Assembly (NCBI GenBank): GCA_041166385.1
Contig: JBEEFW010000138.1
Location: forward strand, 38,728-102,727
From: DASUCS01 sp041166385
GTDB lineage: Bacteria > Actinomycetota > Acidimicrobiia > Acidimicrobiales > JACDCH01
Direction of reading: 5' to 3'
Length of the DNA stretch: 64,000 bases
A program made the position numbers and the translations under genes. Every line of letters begins with the position of its first letter. Position 1 is the stretch's first letter. Shown one piece after another: positions 32,587 through 41,560 of the stretch. Below the pieces are notes generated by a model. That model saw nothing but the letters and a program-made list of their open reading frames with translations, was not told the DNA's origin and searched no databases.

Positions 32587-33719
32587 GACAGCGCGGCCTC
32601 GAGGTCGGCGAGGAGGTCAGCGGCCGTCTCGATGCCGACGGAGAGCCGGACGAGCGCCGGGTCGACGGCGAGCGGAGAGTCGGCGGCAGAGGCGTGCGTC
32701 ATTCGTGCGGGGTGCTCGATGAGCGACTCGACTGCACCGAGCGACTCCGCCAGCGTGAACAGCTTCGTGCGCTGCAGCATCTCGAGTGCCGCCTGCTCGC
32801 CATCGCGCAGCGTGAAGGACACGATGCCGCCGAAGTCGCGCATCTGGCGTTTCGCGATGTCGTGACCGGGATGCTCCTCCAGTCCCGGCCAGAGGACTCG
32901 ATCGACCGCAGGATGGGCCACCAGCATCTCGGCCACGGCGCGGGCGTTGTCGCAGTGGCGATCCATCCGGATCGCGAGTGTCTTCACGCCACGCAGCACG
33001 AGGTAACAGTCGAACGGTGACGGCACCGCCCCGGCGGCGTTCTGCACGAAGCGAATCCCGTCAGCCAGCTCGTCGTCGGACGTTGCCACGAATCCGCCGA
33101 CGACATCGGAGTGTCCTCCGAGATACTTCGTCGAGGAGTGCACCACGGCGTCGGCGCCGAGGGCGAGTGGTTGTTGCAGGTACGGCGTGGCGAAGGTGTT
33201 GTCGACGACGACGCGCGCGCCGTGGCGGTGCGCGAGCTCGCTGATCGCTTCGATGTCGACGATGTTGAGCGCCGGGTTGGTCGGCGACTCGAGCCAGACA
33301 ACCGCGGTCTTGGCGGGCCACTCGGCGGCGAGCTTGTCGAGATCGCTGAGATCGGCCGCCGACCACGTCCACCCTGCCGGCTGGTAGATCTTGTCGATCA
33401 GGCGGAACGTCCCTCCGTACGCGTCGTTCCCCAAGACGATGTGTGCACCGACGGGTGCCTGGCGCAGGAGCACGTCCTCAGCCGCGAGCCCACTCGCAAA
33501 CGCGAACCCGTGGCGGGCGCTCTCGAGTGAGGCGAGACAAGACTCGAGAGCGGCGCGTGTCGGGTTGCCAGACCGCGAGTACTCGTATCCCTGGTGCTCT
33601 CCGACGGCGCTCTGGGCGAACGTCGTAGTGAGCACGATCGGCGGGACGATCGCGCCGGTCGCCGGGTCCGGTTCCTGCCCGGCATGGATCGCTCGGGTCT
33701 CGAAGCCTGGTTCGGTCAT
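32583..33719 (-). CDS. metB: Cystathionine gamma-synthase/gamma-lyase (PLP enzyme)
   Basis: A 378-residue enzyme of the trans-sulfuration PLP family. The cofactor lysine is in VVHSSTKYLGGHSDVVGGFV (near residue 201); other landmarks are YEYSRSGNPTRAALE and VVWLESPTNP, and FVQNAAGAVPSPFDCYLVLR near the substrate site. It either joins O-acyl-homoserine and cysteine to cystathionine or splits cystathionine to cysteine. Since it is coupled (ATGA overlap) behind cystathionine beta-synthase, the gamma-lyase direction (homocysteine to cysteine) is favoured. It acts in the cytosol as a tetramer. Confidence 0.92.
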   Translation of the reverse strand: MTEPGFETRAIHAGQEPDPATGAIVPPIVLTTTFAQSAVGEHQGYEYSRSGNPTRAALESCLASLESARHGFAFASGLAAEDVLLRQAPVGAHIVLGNDAYGGTFRLIDKIYQPAGWTWSAADLSDLDKLAAEWPAKTAVVWLESPTNPALNIVDIEAISELAHRHGARVVVDNTFATPYLQQPLALGADAVVHSSTKYLGGHSDVVGGFVATSDDELADGIRFVQNAAGAVPSPFDCYLVLRGVKTLAIRMDRHCDNARAVAEMLVAHPAVDRVLWPGLEEHPGHDIAKRQMRDFGGIVSFTLRDGEQAALEMLQRTKLFTLAESLGAVESLIEHPARMTHASAADSPLAVDPALVRLSVGIETAADLLADLEAALS

Positions 33720-35101
33720 TGGTCGACGGCCGACAGGTAGCGCAGCACGTCAGTGCGGGCGAGCACGATGAGCGGGCGCCCACCGGCCAGCACGACGAGC
33801 GCGGGCGCTTGATCGAGCAGTTCGACCGCGAGCTCGAGGGGTTGGCCGATGCCGATCGTCGGCAGGCGCGGGCCCATCACCTTCTCCACTGGGCTCTCCA
33901 GCACGCTGCGGTCGCGCATTGCGAGGTCCATGAGCGCCAGCTCGTCGACCGCGCCGAGTACCTCGGCGGCCGCGAGGGGAAGTTCGCCTTTGGCGACCGG
34001 CAGCTGCGACAGGCCGTGGCCGCGCATGAGGTTCACGGCGCGGCGCACGCTCTCTTCGGGATGCACGTACACCAGCGGTGGTACGTCGCCGCCGCGCGCC
34101 TCGAGAACATCGGCAACAGTGCGGCCCTCGCTGTGCAGGAACCCGAAGCCCGCCATCCAGTCGTCGTCGAACACCTTCGACAGGTAACCGCGACCAGAGT
34201 CGGGGATGAGCACGACCACGAGATCGTCGGGTCCGAGCGTGTGGCCGACTTCGATGGCGGCAGCAACGGCCGTGCCCCCGGAGCCGCCGATGAGAATTCC
34301 TTCTTCGGCGGTCACCCGTCTCGCCATGTGGAAGCTGTCCTCGTCGCTGATCGCGACGACCTGGTCCACGAGTGTGGGGTCGTAGGTGGTCGGCCAGAAG
34401 TCTTCGCCGATGCCTTCGACGAGATACGGCCGTCCGGATCCGCCGGAGTACACCGAGCCCGCGGGATCGGCGCCGATGATCTGCACCGCCGGGTTCTGCG
34501 CCTTCAAGTAGCGGGCCACGCCCGTGATCGTGCCGCCCGTTCCGACGCCCGCGACGAAGTGGGTGATGCGGCCCGCTGTCTGTCGCCACAACTCCGGCCC
34601 GGTGGAGTGTTCGTGCGCCCACGGATTCCATTCGTTGTCGTACTGATTCGGCCGGAACGCACCGGGGGTCTCACGCACGAGGCGTTCGGCGACGGAGTAG
34701 TACGACTGCGGATCGTCGGGCTCCACGGCGACAGGACAGACGACGACCTCGGCTCCATACGCCCGGAGGAGGTCGACCTTCTCGGGCGCGACCTTGTCCG
34801 TCATCACGAAGATGCACTTGTAGCCGCGCTGGGCGGCCACGATGGCTAGGCCCACGCCGGTGTTGCCGGAGGTGGGCTCCACGATGGTTCCCCCCGGAAG
34901 GAGCAGGCCCTCGCGTTCGGCGGCGTCGATCATCGCGACGGCGGGACGATCCTTGACGCTTCCGCCGGGATTCGTCGTCTCGAGCTTGGCGACGATCTGG
35001 CACGTGAGACCCTCGGTCACGCGCCGCAAGCGGACGAGGGGCGTGTTGCCGATCAGGTCGAGCAGCGAGTCGGCGATCTGTGGCGTCTCGGGCAGATGCA
35101 C
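33716..35101 (-). CDS. cbs: Cystathionine beta-synthase with C-terminal CBS domains
   Basis: A 461-residue PLP enzyme that condenses homocysteine with serine to cystathionine. The catalytic domain shows LIGNTPLVRLRRV, the PLP lysine in LETTNPGGSVKDRPAVAM, VEPTSGNTGVGLAIVAAQRG and VAGVGTGGTITGVARYL. The last ~130 residues form a CBS-domain pair (TVADVLEARGGDVPPLVYVH and SPVEKVMGPRLPTIGIGQPL), often a regulatory S-adenosylmethionine or nucleotide site. No N-terminal heme domain is present. The GTG at 35101 is used, and the stop overlaps the cystathionine lyase/synthase start (ATGA), giving a two-gene reverse trans-sulfuration operon. Confidence 0.94.
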   Translation of the reverse strand: MHLPETPQIADSLLDLIGNTPLVRLRRVTEGLTCQIVAKLETTNPGGSVKDRPAVAMIDAAEREGLLLPGGTIVEPTSGNTGVGLAIVAAQRGYKCIFVMTDKVAPEKVDLLRAYGAEVVVCPVAVEPDDPQSYYSVAERLVRETPGAFRPNQYDNEWNPWAHEHSTGPELWRQTAGRITHFVAGVGTGGTITGVARYLKAQNPAVQIIGADPAGSVYSGGSGRPYLVEGIGEDFWPTTYDPTLVDQVVAISDEDSFHMARRVTAEEGILIGGSGGTAVAAAIEVGHTLGPDDLVVVLIPDSGRGYLSKVFDDDWMAGFGFLHSEGRTVADVLEARGGDVPPLVYVHPEESVRRAVNLMRGHGLSQLPVAKGELPLAAAEVLGAVDELALMDLAMRDRSVLESPVEKVMGPRLPTIGIGQPLELAVELLDQAPALVVLAGGRPLIVLARTDVLRYLSAVDQ

Positions 35102-35151
35102 GATGGAGGCACGCTATCGGCGCGCTCACAGCGAGCGACGAGCGGTAGGCG

Positions 35152-37215
35152 TCAGCGCAGGGTGATGGTGAGCGTGGCACTACCGAAGACGTGGTCGCTG
35201 CCGCCCCCAGTGTCGGGCTGGGTGTACTCGAACGGGAACTCGACGACATGAGGTGAGCTGGCGAGCGCATCGAGGTCGACGCCGTCGGCGGTCGCGGCCT
35301 GCGCCCGGCTCAGCGTGCCGCCCGGGTCGAAGTTGCCGTTCGGGTTGTAGAAGAGGAACGGCTGCGGTCCTCGCCCCGACTCGAGGCACGAGCCGGACGA
35401 GATGAGTTGCGCCGCCGCGCTGCCGGCGCCGCCGCCTTCTTGGGTGCTGCCGGGGAAGTAGGCGAGCACGTCGACGGTGCGAACTCGCGGCGTCACGGAG
35501 GGATCCTCCTGTGCGTTCACTTGGAAGGTCGACACGGGCGCAGGCGCGGCGGTGTACGTGCACGCCTCCTCAGGCCCGCCCGTTCGCCCGCTTGTCGTCG
35601 TCATACCCGACGCGGTCAGCGTCGGCGGCTCCGCTGGTAGGTACTCGACGAGGCCGTCGGTGAATTGGAACGGGTGGACCTGCTTCTCATCCCAGGTGAA
35701 GTTGACGTTGTACGAGAAGCCGCCTCCGGTGTAGTTGGCGGTCATCGTTCCCGTGTAGCGGACCTCGACGTTGAGCACGGCGGCGTTCGTGCAGGAGAGG
35801 CGATACACGTAGTCGTCACGATTCGGAGCGAGCCCGGACTTGTCGGCCGGATCCTGATCGCCGTCGAGATGGTGGTTGTCGGCCGTCCCGGGTTCGGCGA
35901 GTGCTTTGTCGTGATGGACCGTGACCGTCATCGACTTCTCGGTCTGGTCCTTCGGGATGGTGACGTCGAATTTCAGCTCGGTGGCGCTGTTCCATTTCGG
36001 GTTCTCGACCTTCGCGCTGCATCCCGATACCGACACGATGCCGTCCGCGCTGTCTTGATTCATCTCGGCATCGAACGTGATCGACGCGGCTGTCGTCTCG
36101 CCCGGTTTGACGACACCGCCCTCCCTCGGTGAGACCTCCTTCACGGCCGGCGACAGCACGACCGGTTTCGAGTCGGGCGCGAGCGCGAAGAACTTGTCGA
36201 TGAACCCGCCCCTGGCGAACGCTTTGTCGGTGGCTCGCGCGTCGACACCGGACTCACCGATGAGCCGGTCGAAGAGCGTGATCTCGTCCCTGGCCTCGAA
36301 CGGGGAACATGCGACGTTGGTGTGCCCGAAGTAGGCGCGCGCGTCGAAGCTCCTCGCCAGGGATATCGAATGGCACGCCATGTCGTCGATGAAATCGATC
36401 TGTTTGCCCTTGAAGAAGTGCTCGATTCCCGCGGCAGTGATGCCCAACCACGGCCGGCCACCCTCGGAGTTGATCGTGCCGTCCGGGTTGACCACCGTCG
36501 TGTCTCCCGGACGCCTGGCCACGAGTGTCCCTGCCACGTAGTGATCGGGGAAGTCGGCGAAGGGGTCGTAGAACCAACTCGCGTCCTTGTACTCGTCGAG
36601 GTAGCGCTTGAGGGCGGCCTGCTGGTCCTTCCACTTCGGGTACCACTCGACCTGGAGTATCGGCTGTTGCCGTGACGCAACTGGTGCGGCGGGAACCCTG
36701 TCCTCCTCGGAAACGGTGTCGTCCGGCGGCGGTTGGTCGCGGCTGCCCCCGCAGGTTCGACGCAGGCCTTTGCCTCTGCCGATCGCACAACTCTGCGTGG
36801 TACCGGAGAAGTCCTGACCGTGCGTGTTGATGATGATCACACTGGCTTCGTCAGCCATCTTGATGAAGTTCTTCAGCGTGGCGGTGCCCTGGCCGCCTGC
36901 GCCGGCGGTCTTGTCCTCGTAGCGACGGCTGACGTCGTAGCCCTCGTCCTTGAGCCGCGCCTCGATCGCGTCGATGGTCCTGGTGTCGTCCGCTGACGCG
37001 CCGAACAGGTTGTAGATGGCGGCAATGTTGTTGTGCGGCACACGCGGCGTGTCCTCGCTGGCAGCCGCGCCTCCGCCGCCACCCGACGGTCCACCGCCGG
37101 CCGACGTCGAACTCGACCCTGAGCCGCCGCTGCGAATGAGTCCGAAGGCGGCGGCGCCGCCCACCACGGCCACCACGAGCCCGGTCGCGACGGTTTGCTT
37201 CCGGGTGAGACCCAC
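35152..37215 (-). CDS. Membrane-anchored protein with caspase-like (clan CD) domain
   Basis: A 687-residue protein. After a short cytosolic start there is one membrane helix (VATGLVVAVVGGAAAFGLI, ~9-27), a Gly/Ser linker, then a domain with a His-Gly pair (VIIINTHGQDF, H132) and a later DDMACHSISL (C281), the arrangement of clan CD cysteine peptidases (caspase/gingipain/CHAT). A Big_5/Ig-like domain follows (~390-480, KEVSPREGGVVKPGE ... ITFDAEMNQDSADG), and the rest is beta-rich, presumably on the cell surface. The GTG at 37215 lies 63 bases from the divergent dehydratase gene. The peptidase call is my reading of two motifs; no exact family is assigned. Confidence 0.55.
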   Translation of the reverse strand: MGLTRKQTVATGLVVAVVGGAAAFGLIRSGGSGSSSTSAGGGPSGGGGGAAASEDTPRVPHNNIAAIYNLFGASADDTRTIDAIEARLKDEGYDVSRRYEDKTAGAGGQGTATLKNFIKMADEASVIIINTHGQDFSGTTQSCAIGRGKGLRRTCGGSRDQPPPDDTVSEEDRVPAAPVASRQQPILQVEWYPKWKDQQAALKRYLDEYKDASWFYDPFADFPDHYVAGTLVARRPGDTTVVNPDGTINSEGGRPWLGITAAGIEHFFKGKQIDFIDDMACHSISLARSFDARAYFGHTNVACSPFEARDEITLFDRLIGESGVDARATDKAFARGGFIDKFFALAPDSKPVVLSPAVKEVSPREGGVVKPGETTAASITFDAEMNQDSADGIVSVSGCSAKVENPKWNSATELKFDVTIPKDQTEKSMTVTVHHDKALAEPGTADNHHLDGDQDPADKSGLAPNRDDYVYRLSCTNAAVLNVEVRYTGTMTANYTGGGFSYNVNFTWDEKQVHPFQFTDGLVEYLPAEPPTLTASGMTTTSGRTGGPEEACTYTAAPAPVSTFQVNAQEDPSVTPRVRTVDVLAYFPGSTQEGGGAGSAAAQLISSGSCLESGRGPQPFLFYNPNGNFDPGGTLSRAQAATADGVDLDALASSPHVVEFPFEYTQPDTGGGSDHVFGSATLTITLR

Positions 37216-37278
37216 GATCTCGGACGGTACTCGTTGGCGGTCCGCGACGGGCTGACAAGTAGCCGTACGCTGCGGCGC

Positions 37279-38487
37279 GTGGACGAACCTGTGATCCGGC
37301 GCATCACCGAGGCCGGGCCCGTGCACGACGAGCGCGAGATCGATGCCGTCGTCGAAGTGTTGCGGTCAACGCGTTTGGACCTCGGACCTCGCGTCGAAGC
37401 ATTCGAGCAGCAGGTCGCGACGCTGCTCGCGAAGCAGCACGGCGTGATGGTGAACTCGGGCAGCTCCGCGCTACGGCTCGCCGTCGACCTGCTCGGGTGC
37501 GAGGCGGGCGACGAAGTCATCACACCCGTCGTCACGTTCTCGTCCGACGTGGCTCCGCTGGTGCAGTCGGGGATCGTCCCGGCGTTCGTCGACGTCGACC
37601 CCGAGACGTACCAGATCGACGTCGATCGCATCGAGGAGATGATCGGACCGCGGACGAGAGCGATCCTCGCACCGAACCTCGTCGGCAACTGTCCCGACTG
37701 GGATCGCATCCGCGCGATCGCCGACAAGCACGGATTGCTCGTGATCGAAGACTCGTGCGACGTCCTCGACTCTTGGCTGCGAGGGACACGTACGGGCGCG
37801 CGCGCCGACGTCGTCACCACGAGCTTCGCCCGCGGCCACGCGATCACCGCGGCGGGCAACGGCGGGCTGATCGGCGTCGACGACGAGCAACACCTCGACA
37901 CGTGCCTCATGCGCCGGCGCTGGGGCCGTCGATCGGAGACGTACCAGTTCGGGAGCCGGAAGGGGACGGCCGAGCGATTCGGTCCCCTCACCGACGGCAC
38001 GCCGTACGACCTCGTGTTCGTGTTCGACGACGTGGGCTACAACTTCGAGCCGTCCGAGATCATGGCGGCGTACGGGCTCGTGCAACTGGAGAAGCTCGAG
38101 GAGTTCAACCGGCGCCGGCAACACAACTTTCACATGCTCGACGACGCGATGAAGAAGCACGAGGGCAAGGTCGTCCGGCCCCGCACGACGAACGACGTGA
38201 CGACGACCTGGATGCGCTACCCGTTCCTGCTCGACGAGGGGATCGATCGCACCGACGTGCAACAGCGGCTCGGCAAGCGCAAGATCGCCACCCGCATGGT
38301 GTGGACCGGCAACATCCTCCGCCAGCCCGGCTTCGTCGACATCGAGCACCGCGCGCCGAAAGGTGGGTTCCCGAACGCCGACCGGATCACGAACACGGCG
38401 CTCTCGCTCCCGAGCCACAACAGCCTCACGAGCGACGATCTGGGCTACCTGGTCGAGTCACTCGACGAAGTGTTCGGCTCCCTCTGA
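37279..38487 (+). CDS. DegT/DnrJ-family PLP/PMP enzyme, RfbH/ColD-like sugar 3-dehydratase
   Basis: A 402-residue protein with the DegT/DnrJ/EryC1/StrS fold. The block LLVIEDSCDVLDSWLRGTRT is close to the EDNCDAL-type motif of RfbH. Where aminotransferases have the PLP lysine it has H187 (SFARGHAITAAGNGGLIGV), the known change that turns the enzyme into a deoxysugar 3-dehydratase using PMP. The cysteines that hold the [2Fe-2S] cluster in RfbH/E1 are absent (WGRRSETYQFGSRKGTAER instead), so it is more like ColD. The GTG start follows an open upstream region shared with the divergent gene. No other O-antigen genes are near. Confidence 0.78.
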   Translation: MDEPVIRRITEAGPVHDEREIDAVVEVLRSTRLDLGPRVEAFEQQVATLLAKQHGVMVNSGSSALRLAVDLLGCEAGDEVITPVVTFSSDVAPLVQSGIVPAFVDVDPETYQIDVDRIEEMIGPRTRAILAPNLVGNCPDWDRIRAIADKHGLLVIEDSCDVLDSWLRGTRTGARADVVTTSFARGHAITAAGNGGLIGVDDEQHLDTCLMRRRWGRRSETYQFGSRKGTAERFGPLTDGTPYDLVFVFDDVGYNFEPSEIMAAYGLVQLEKLEEFNRRRQHNFHMLDDAMKKHEGKVVRPRTTNDVTTTWMRYPFLLDEGIDRTDVQQRLGKRKIATRMVWTGNILRQPGFVDIEHRAPKGGFPNADRITNTALSLPSHNSLTSDDLGYLVESLDEVFGSL

Positions 38488-38490
38488 CCG

Positions 38491-38538
38491 ACTGGAGTGC
38501 ACGGACATGACGCTTCCGTCATGCGGGTGCACTCCAGT
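38491..38538. terminator. Two-step hairpin between convergent genes
   Basis: Outer stem ACTGGAGTGCAC/GTGCACTCCAGT (38491-38502 with 38527-38538), then a symmetric 3-base bulge, then inner stem CATGACG/CGTCATG (38506-38512 with 38517-38523) and a CTTC loop. Both stems are perfect. It sits between two convergent genes and is therefore best read as a bidirectional terminator, though no T-tract follows. Confidence 0.75.
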
Positions 38539-38548
38539 GGCGAAGGGG

Positions 38549-38923
38549 TCAGCCGGCGAGCGTGGCCCAGACGATCTTGCCGTCGCCGGGGATGGGTTCG
38601 ACTCCCCAGCGACGCGCGAGCGCTTGCACGATGCGCATCCCCCGGCCGCCGACCCGTTCTGGCGATGGCTCCCGCGGAGTGGGGTCGTCCGCGCTGTCAT
38701 CGGCCACGGCAATCCCGAGGCTGCCCGCCGCTCGCTGGACGACGACCACGAAATCAGAATGCGCGTGGATGACCGCGTTCGTCGCGAGCTCGCTCACCAC
38801 CAACAGCACATCGTGTTGTTGCCTGTCGGACACCCGCCAACCGGCGAGCACACGTTTGACCCATCGGCGAGCGCACGCGGGACTCGTGTCATCCACCGAG
38901 AAGAATCGGGCCGACGCAGCCAT
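38549..38923 (-). CDS. RsbW-like serine kinase/ATP-binding anti-sigma-type protein
   Basis: A 124-residue GHKL ATPase domain alone: VVSELATNAVIHAHSDFVVV is the N-box with the Asn that binds Mg, DDSADDPTPREPSPERVGGR the G1-like loop, and GRGMRIVQALARRWGV the G2 box. Such proteins, common in actinobacteria, phosphorylate anti-anti-sigma factors or bind sigma factors. No antagonist gene is adjacent. ATG 38923 is used. The start region overlaps the possible upstream start of the nucleotidyltransferase gene on the other strand. Confidence 0.85.
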   Translation of the reverse strand: MAASARFFSVDDTSPACARRWVKRVLAGWRVSDRQQHDVLLVVSELATNAVIHAHSDFVVVVQRAAGSLGIAVADDSADDPTPREPSPERVGGRGMRIVQALARRWGVEPIPGDGKIVWATLAG

Positions 38924-38997
38924 TGCAATCGGGCTACCCGAGGTCCTGGAGGGTCATCCCTGACTCCATACCTGTCACAATCCGCGACGGTGACGGG

Positions 38998-39738
38998 TTG
39001 CAGCTGATCGTCCTGGCCGCCGGTTCGGGAACCCGGTTCGGTGGCGTCAAGCAACTGGCGACGGTCGGACCGGCCGGCGAGGCGATCCTCGATGTGCTGC
39101 TCACGCGGGCCGCGGCGGCCGGTTTCGTTGACGCGATCGTGGTCACCTCACCCACGATCGAAGCGCAGATGCACGACCATCTCGCCGCACATCCGCCCCT
39201 GCTGCCGGTGGAAGTCGTGTTGCAGTCCGCTCCGCGGGGCACGACCGACGCGGTGCTAGCAGCGCGTGCTGCGATCCGCGGTCGGTTCGCGGTGGTGAAC
39301 GCCGACGACCTCTATCCGGCGGCCGCGTTCGTGTTGCTCGTCGGGCCGCCCCCTGACGTCGCGACCACCTCGGTCGTCGCGTTCCAGGTCGGCAAGACCT
39401 TGATCGGAACGAAGCCGGTGAAGCGAGCCATGCTCGCGACCGACGAGAGCGACAACCTCACGCGGATCACCGAGAGCACGGTGAGTGTCGACGACGTCCG
39501 GGGCGACGAGTGGGTGTCGATGAACATGTGGGCCTTCCCCGAGTCGATGGTGGCCGTGTTCGAACGCGCGGTGCACGACGCCGCGGCGTCGGGTGAGGCG
39601 GGGGAGGTGTTGCTCCCCGACGTCGTCAGTGTGCTTGTGGACGAGGGTGCGACGGTGCAGGTGCTCCGCTGCGATCAAGCCTGCATCGGCATCACCTACG
39701 CCGAGGATGTCGACGTCGTGCGAGTCGCGCTCTCGTGA
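38998..39738 (+). CDS. Sugar-1-phosphate nucleotidyltransferase-like protein
   Basis: A 246-residue NTP-transferase fold protein. The nucleotide-binding signature is at the N-terminus (LIVLAAGSGTRFGGVKQLA), with VVNADDLYPAAAF as the metal-binding Asp motif and LTRITESTVSVDD further on. It should join a sugar 1-phosphate to an NTP. TTG 38998 is chosen because it places the GxGTRF motif near residue 9. Its stop overlaps the kinase gene start by four bases (GTGA), and the kinase product, an N-acetylhexosamine 1-phosphate, is the likely substrate. A MobA-like role is the alternative but does not fit the context. Confidence 0.75.
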   Translation: MQLIVLAAGSGTRFGGVKQLATVGPAGEAILDVLLTRAAAAGFVDAIVVTSPTIEAQMHDHLAAHPPLLPVEVVLQSAPRGTTDAVLAARAAIRGRFAVVNADDLYPAAAFVLLVGPPPDVATTSVVAFQVGKTLIGTKPVKRAMLATDESDNLTRITESTVSVDDVRGDEWVSMNMWAFPESMVAVFERAVHDAAASGEAGEVLLPDVVSVLVDEGATVQVLRCDQACIGITYAEDVDVVRVALS

Positions 39739-40739
39739 CCCACGTGCGCGCGGTCGCCGAGTGCTATTTCGACGACGTCGTTTCGATCGAGCCTTTTGGC
39801 GGGGGCCACATCAACGAGACGGTCCTCGTGCAGACGGCGACGGACGACTACGTGGTGCAACGCATCAATCGGTCCGTGTTCGAAGACGCGGAAGCGGTCA
39901 TGGCGAACATCCTCGCCGTTCATCGGCACCTGAAGGGACGACTCGTCCCCGAACCCGTTGCCGATCGCGCGGGCGAGTGGCTCGTGTACGAGGGCGGTGA
40001 GCCGTGGCGGGCGTGGCGACGAGTACCGGCCGCCTCGCCCGCCGATGGAGTGACGCCGTCGATCGCCGCGTCGGCGGGACGTTTGCTCGGGCACTTTCAC
40101 GTGGCGCTCCACGACCTCGACCCGACGACGGTGACGACCACGCTGCCTGGGTTTCACGGCCTCGATCGGCGGGTTCGGGACCTGCGCGCGGCAGTGGATG
40201 CCGACCCGGTCGGTCGTGCCGCCACAGTCGAAGCCGAGATCGCGATGGCCTTCGCCGCGGTGCCACTGGTCGAGCGGGCCGCGGCGGTCACTCGCCGAGT
40301 CCCGGTGCGCGTTGCGCATCACGACGCCAAGCTCGACAACATGCTGTTTCGTGACGGCGAGGCCGTCTGTCTCCTCGATCTCGACACGCTCATGCCCGGC
40401 GCGTGGTTCTGGGACGTTGGCGACCTTCTGCGCACCGCCTCCACCATCACCGCCGAGGACGACGTCAGCGGCGATGGGCCGGTGGTCGACCCGACGCTGT
40501 ACGCCGCGGTACTCGACGGTTACCGCGCCGCTGTCGGAACGGTCGCCGCACCAGCGGAGATCGACGCGATCGAGGTCGCCGGCGCGGTCGTCGCGTACGA
40601 ACAGGCGGTGCGGTTCCTGACGGACTGGCTCGAGGGCGATGTCTACTACCGCATCTCGCGGCCGGAGCAGAACCGCGATCGTGCTCTCGCGCAGTTCCGG
40701 TTGCTGGCGTCGATGCCCGGTACGGTCACGGCGCCGTGA
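39735..40739 (+). CDS. N-acetylhexosamine 1-kinase-like phosphotransferase
   Basis: A 334-residue kinase of the aminoglycoside phosphotransferase/NahK family. The catalytic loop VAHHDAKLDNMLFRDG (about residue 193) and the metal-binding CLLDLDTLMPGAWFWDVGDL that follows match NahK closely. The N-terminal lobe has FGGGHINETVLV as the ATP loop and VQRINRSVF. Expected reaction: GlcNAc or GalNAc + ATP to the 1-phosphate. The GTG and stop both overlap their neighbours by four bases. It lies in a cassette with a nucleotidyltransferase and GH20 enzyme, which supports the assignment. Confidence 0.82.
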   Translation: MTHVRAVAECYFDDVVSIEPFGGGHINETVLVQTATDDYVVQRINRSVFEDAEAVMANILAVHRHLKGRLVPEPVADRAGEWLVYEGGEPWRAWRRVPAASPADGVTPSIAASAGRLLGHFHVALHDLDPTTVTTTLPGFHGLDRRVRDLRAAVDADPVGRAATVEAEIAMAFAAVPLVERAAAVTRRVPVRVAHHDAKLDNMLFRDGEAVCLLDLDTLMPGAWFWDVGDLLRTASTITAEDDVSGDGPVVDPTLYAAVLDGYRAAVGTVAAPAEIDAIEVAGAVVAYEQAVRFLTDWLEGDVYYRISRPEQNRDRALAQFRLLASMPGTVTAP

Positions 40740-41560
40740 GCGACCTGCCCATCCTCGATCGTGACGCGCTCGATGCGATCGCCGCGCTGTGCGAGCGGGC
40801 GGTCGTCGGTCCACCGACCGCGCACGAACTCGAGCTCGCCCTGTTCGCGCCCGAACAGCCGGCGACGATCCGGGGCGATCCATCGGTCGGCGTCATCGCG
40901 ACCGTGACGAGCGACGCGAAGGCGCACATTCGGTTGCTGATGGTGGATCCGGCAGCGCGCGGCAAGGGCCACGGCCACGCCTTGGTCAAGGCGGCGGAGG
41001 CCGACGCGAGGGCGAACGGCTACACCTCGCTCACCACGGGGGCCGACGCACCGTTCTACCTGTGGCCCGGTGTGCCGAGCACCGAGATCGCGCTGCTGTG
41101 CCTCCTCGAGCGACACCATTACTCGCGGGTCGAGACCAACTTCGACATGCGCGTCGACCTGGCGAACATTCCCGACGACCCGGGCGGACACGTTCTGGCG
41201 TCCGCCACTGAGCGCGACGAGATCGGGAAGTGGTTCGCGACGCACTGGACCAACTGGCGACCCGAGGGGCTGCGTGCGCTCGATCGCGGCAACCTCATGG
41301 TGTGTCGTGACGACGCCGGCATCAGTGCCATCTGCGCGTTCGAGGTGAACAGAAGCGGATTCCTCGGTCCCGTCGCGGTACGCCCCGACGTGATGGGACA
41401 AGGTCGCGGGAAGCCCGCGTTGATCGGCGCGCTGCACGAACTACGCCGTCGCGGCCGCGAGTACGTCGATGTCTGTTGGGTCGGGCCCGTCCCTCCCTAT
41501 GCCGCCGTCGGAGGCCGCGTGAGCAACGTGTACTTCGTCTACCGGCGGGACCTGAAGTGA
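40736..41560 (+). CDS. Double-domain GNAT acetyltransferase
   Basis: A 274-residue protein with two GNAT folds. The first has the acetyl-CoA loop MVDPAARGKGHGHALVKAAE near residue 65-85; the second has VAVRPDVMGQGRGKPALIGA near residue 216. Such tandem GNATs acetylate amines or small metabolites. In this operon an amino-sugar substrate is a reasonable inference. GTG start and stop overlap the neighbours by four bases each. Confidence 0.82.
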   Translation: MSDLPILDRDALDAIAALCERAVVGPPTAHELELALFAPEQPATIRGDPSVGVIATVTSDAKAHIRLLMVDPAARGKGHGHALVKAAEADARANGYTSLTTGADAPFYLWPGVPSTEIALLCLLERHHYSRVETNFDMRVDLANIPDDPGGHVLASATERDEIGKWFATHWTNWRPEGLRALDRGNLMVCRDDAGISAICAFEVNRSGFLGPVAVRPDVMGQGRGKPALIGALHELRRRGREYVDVCWVGPVPPYAAVGGRVSNVYFVYRRDLK

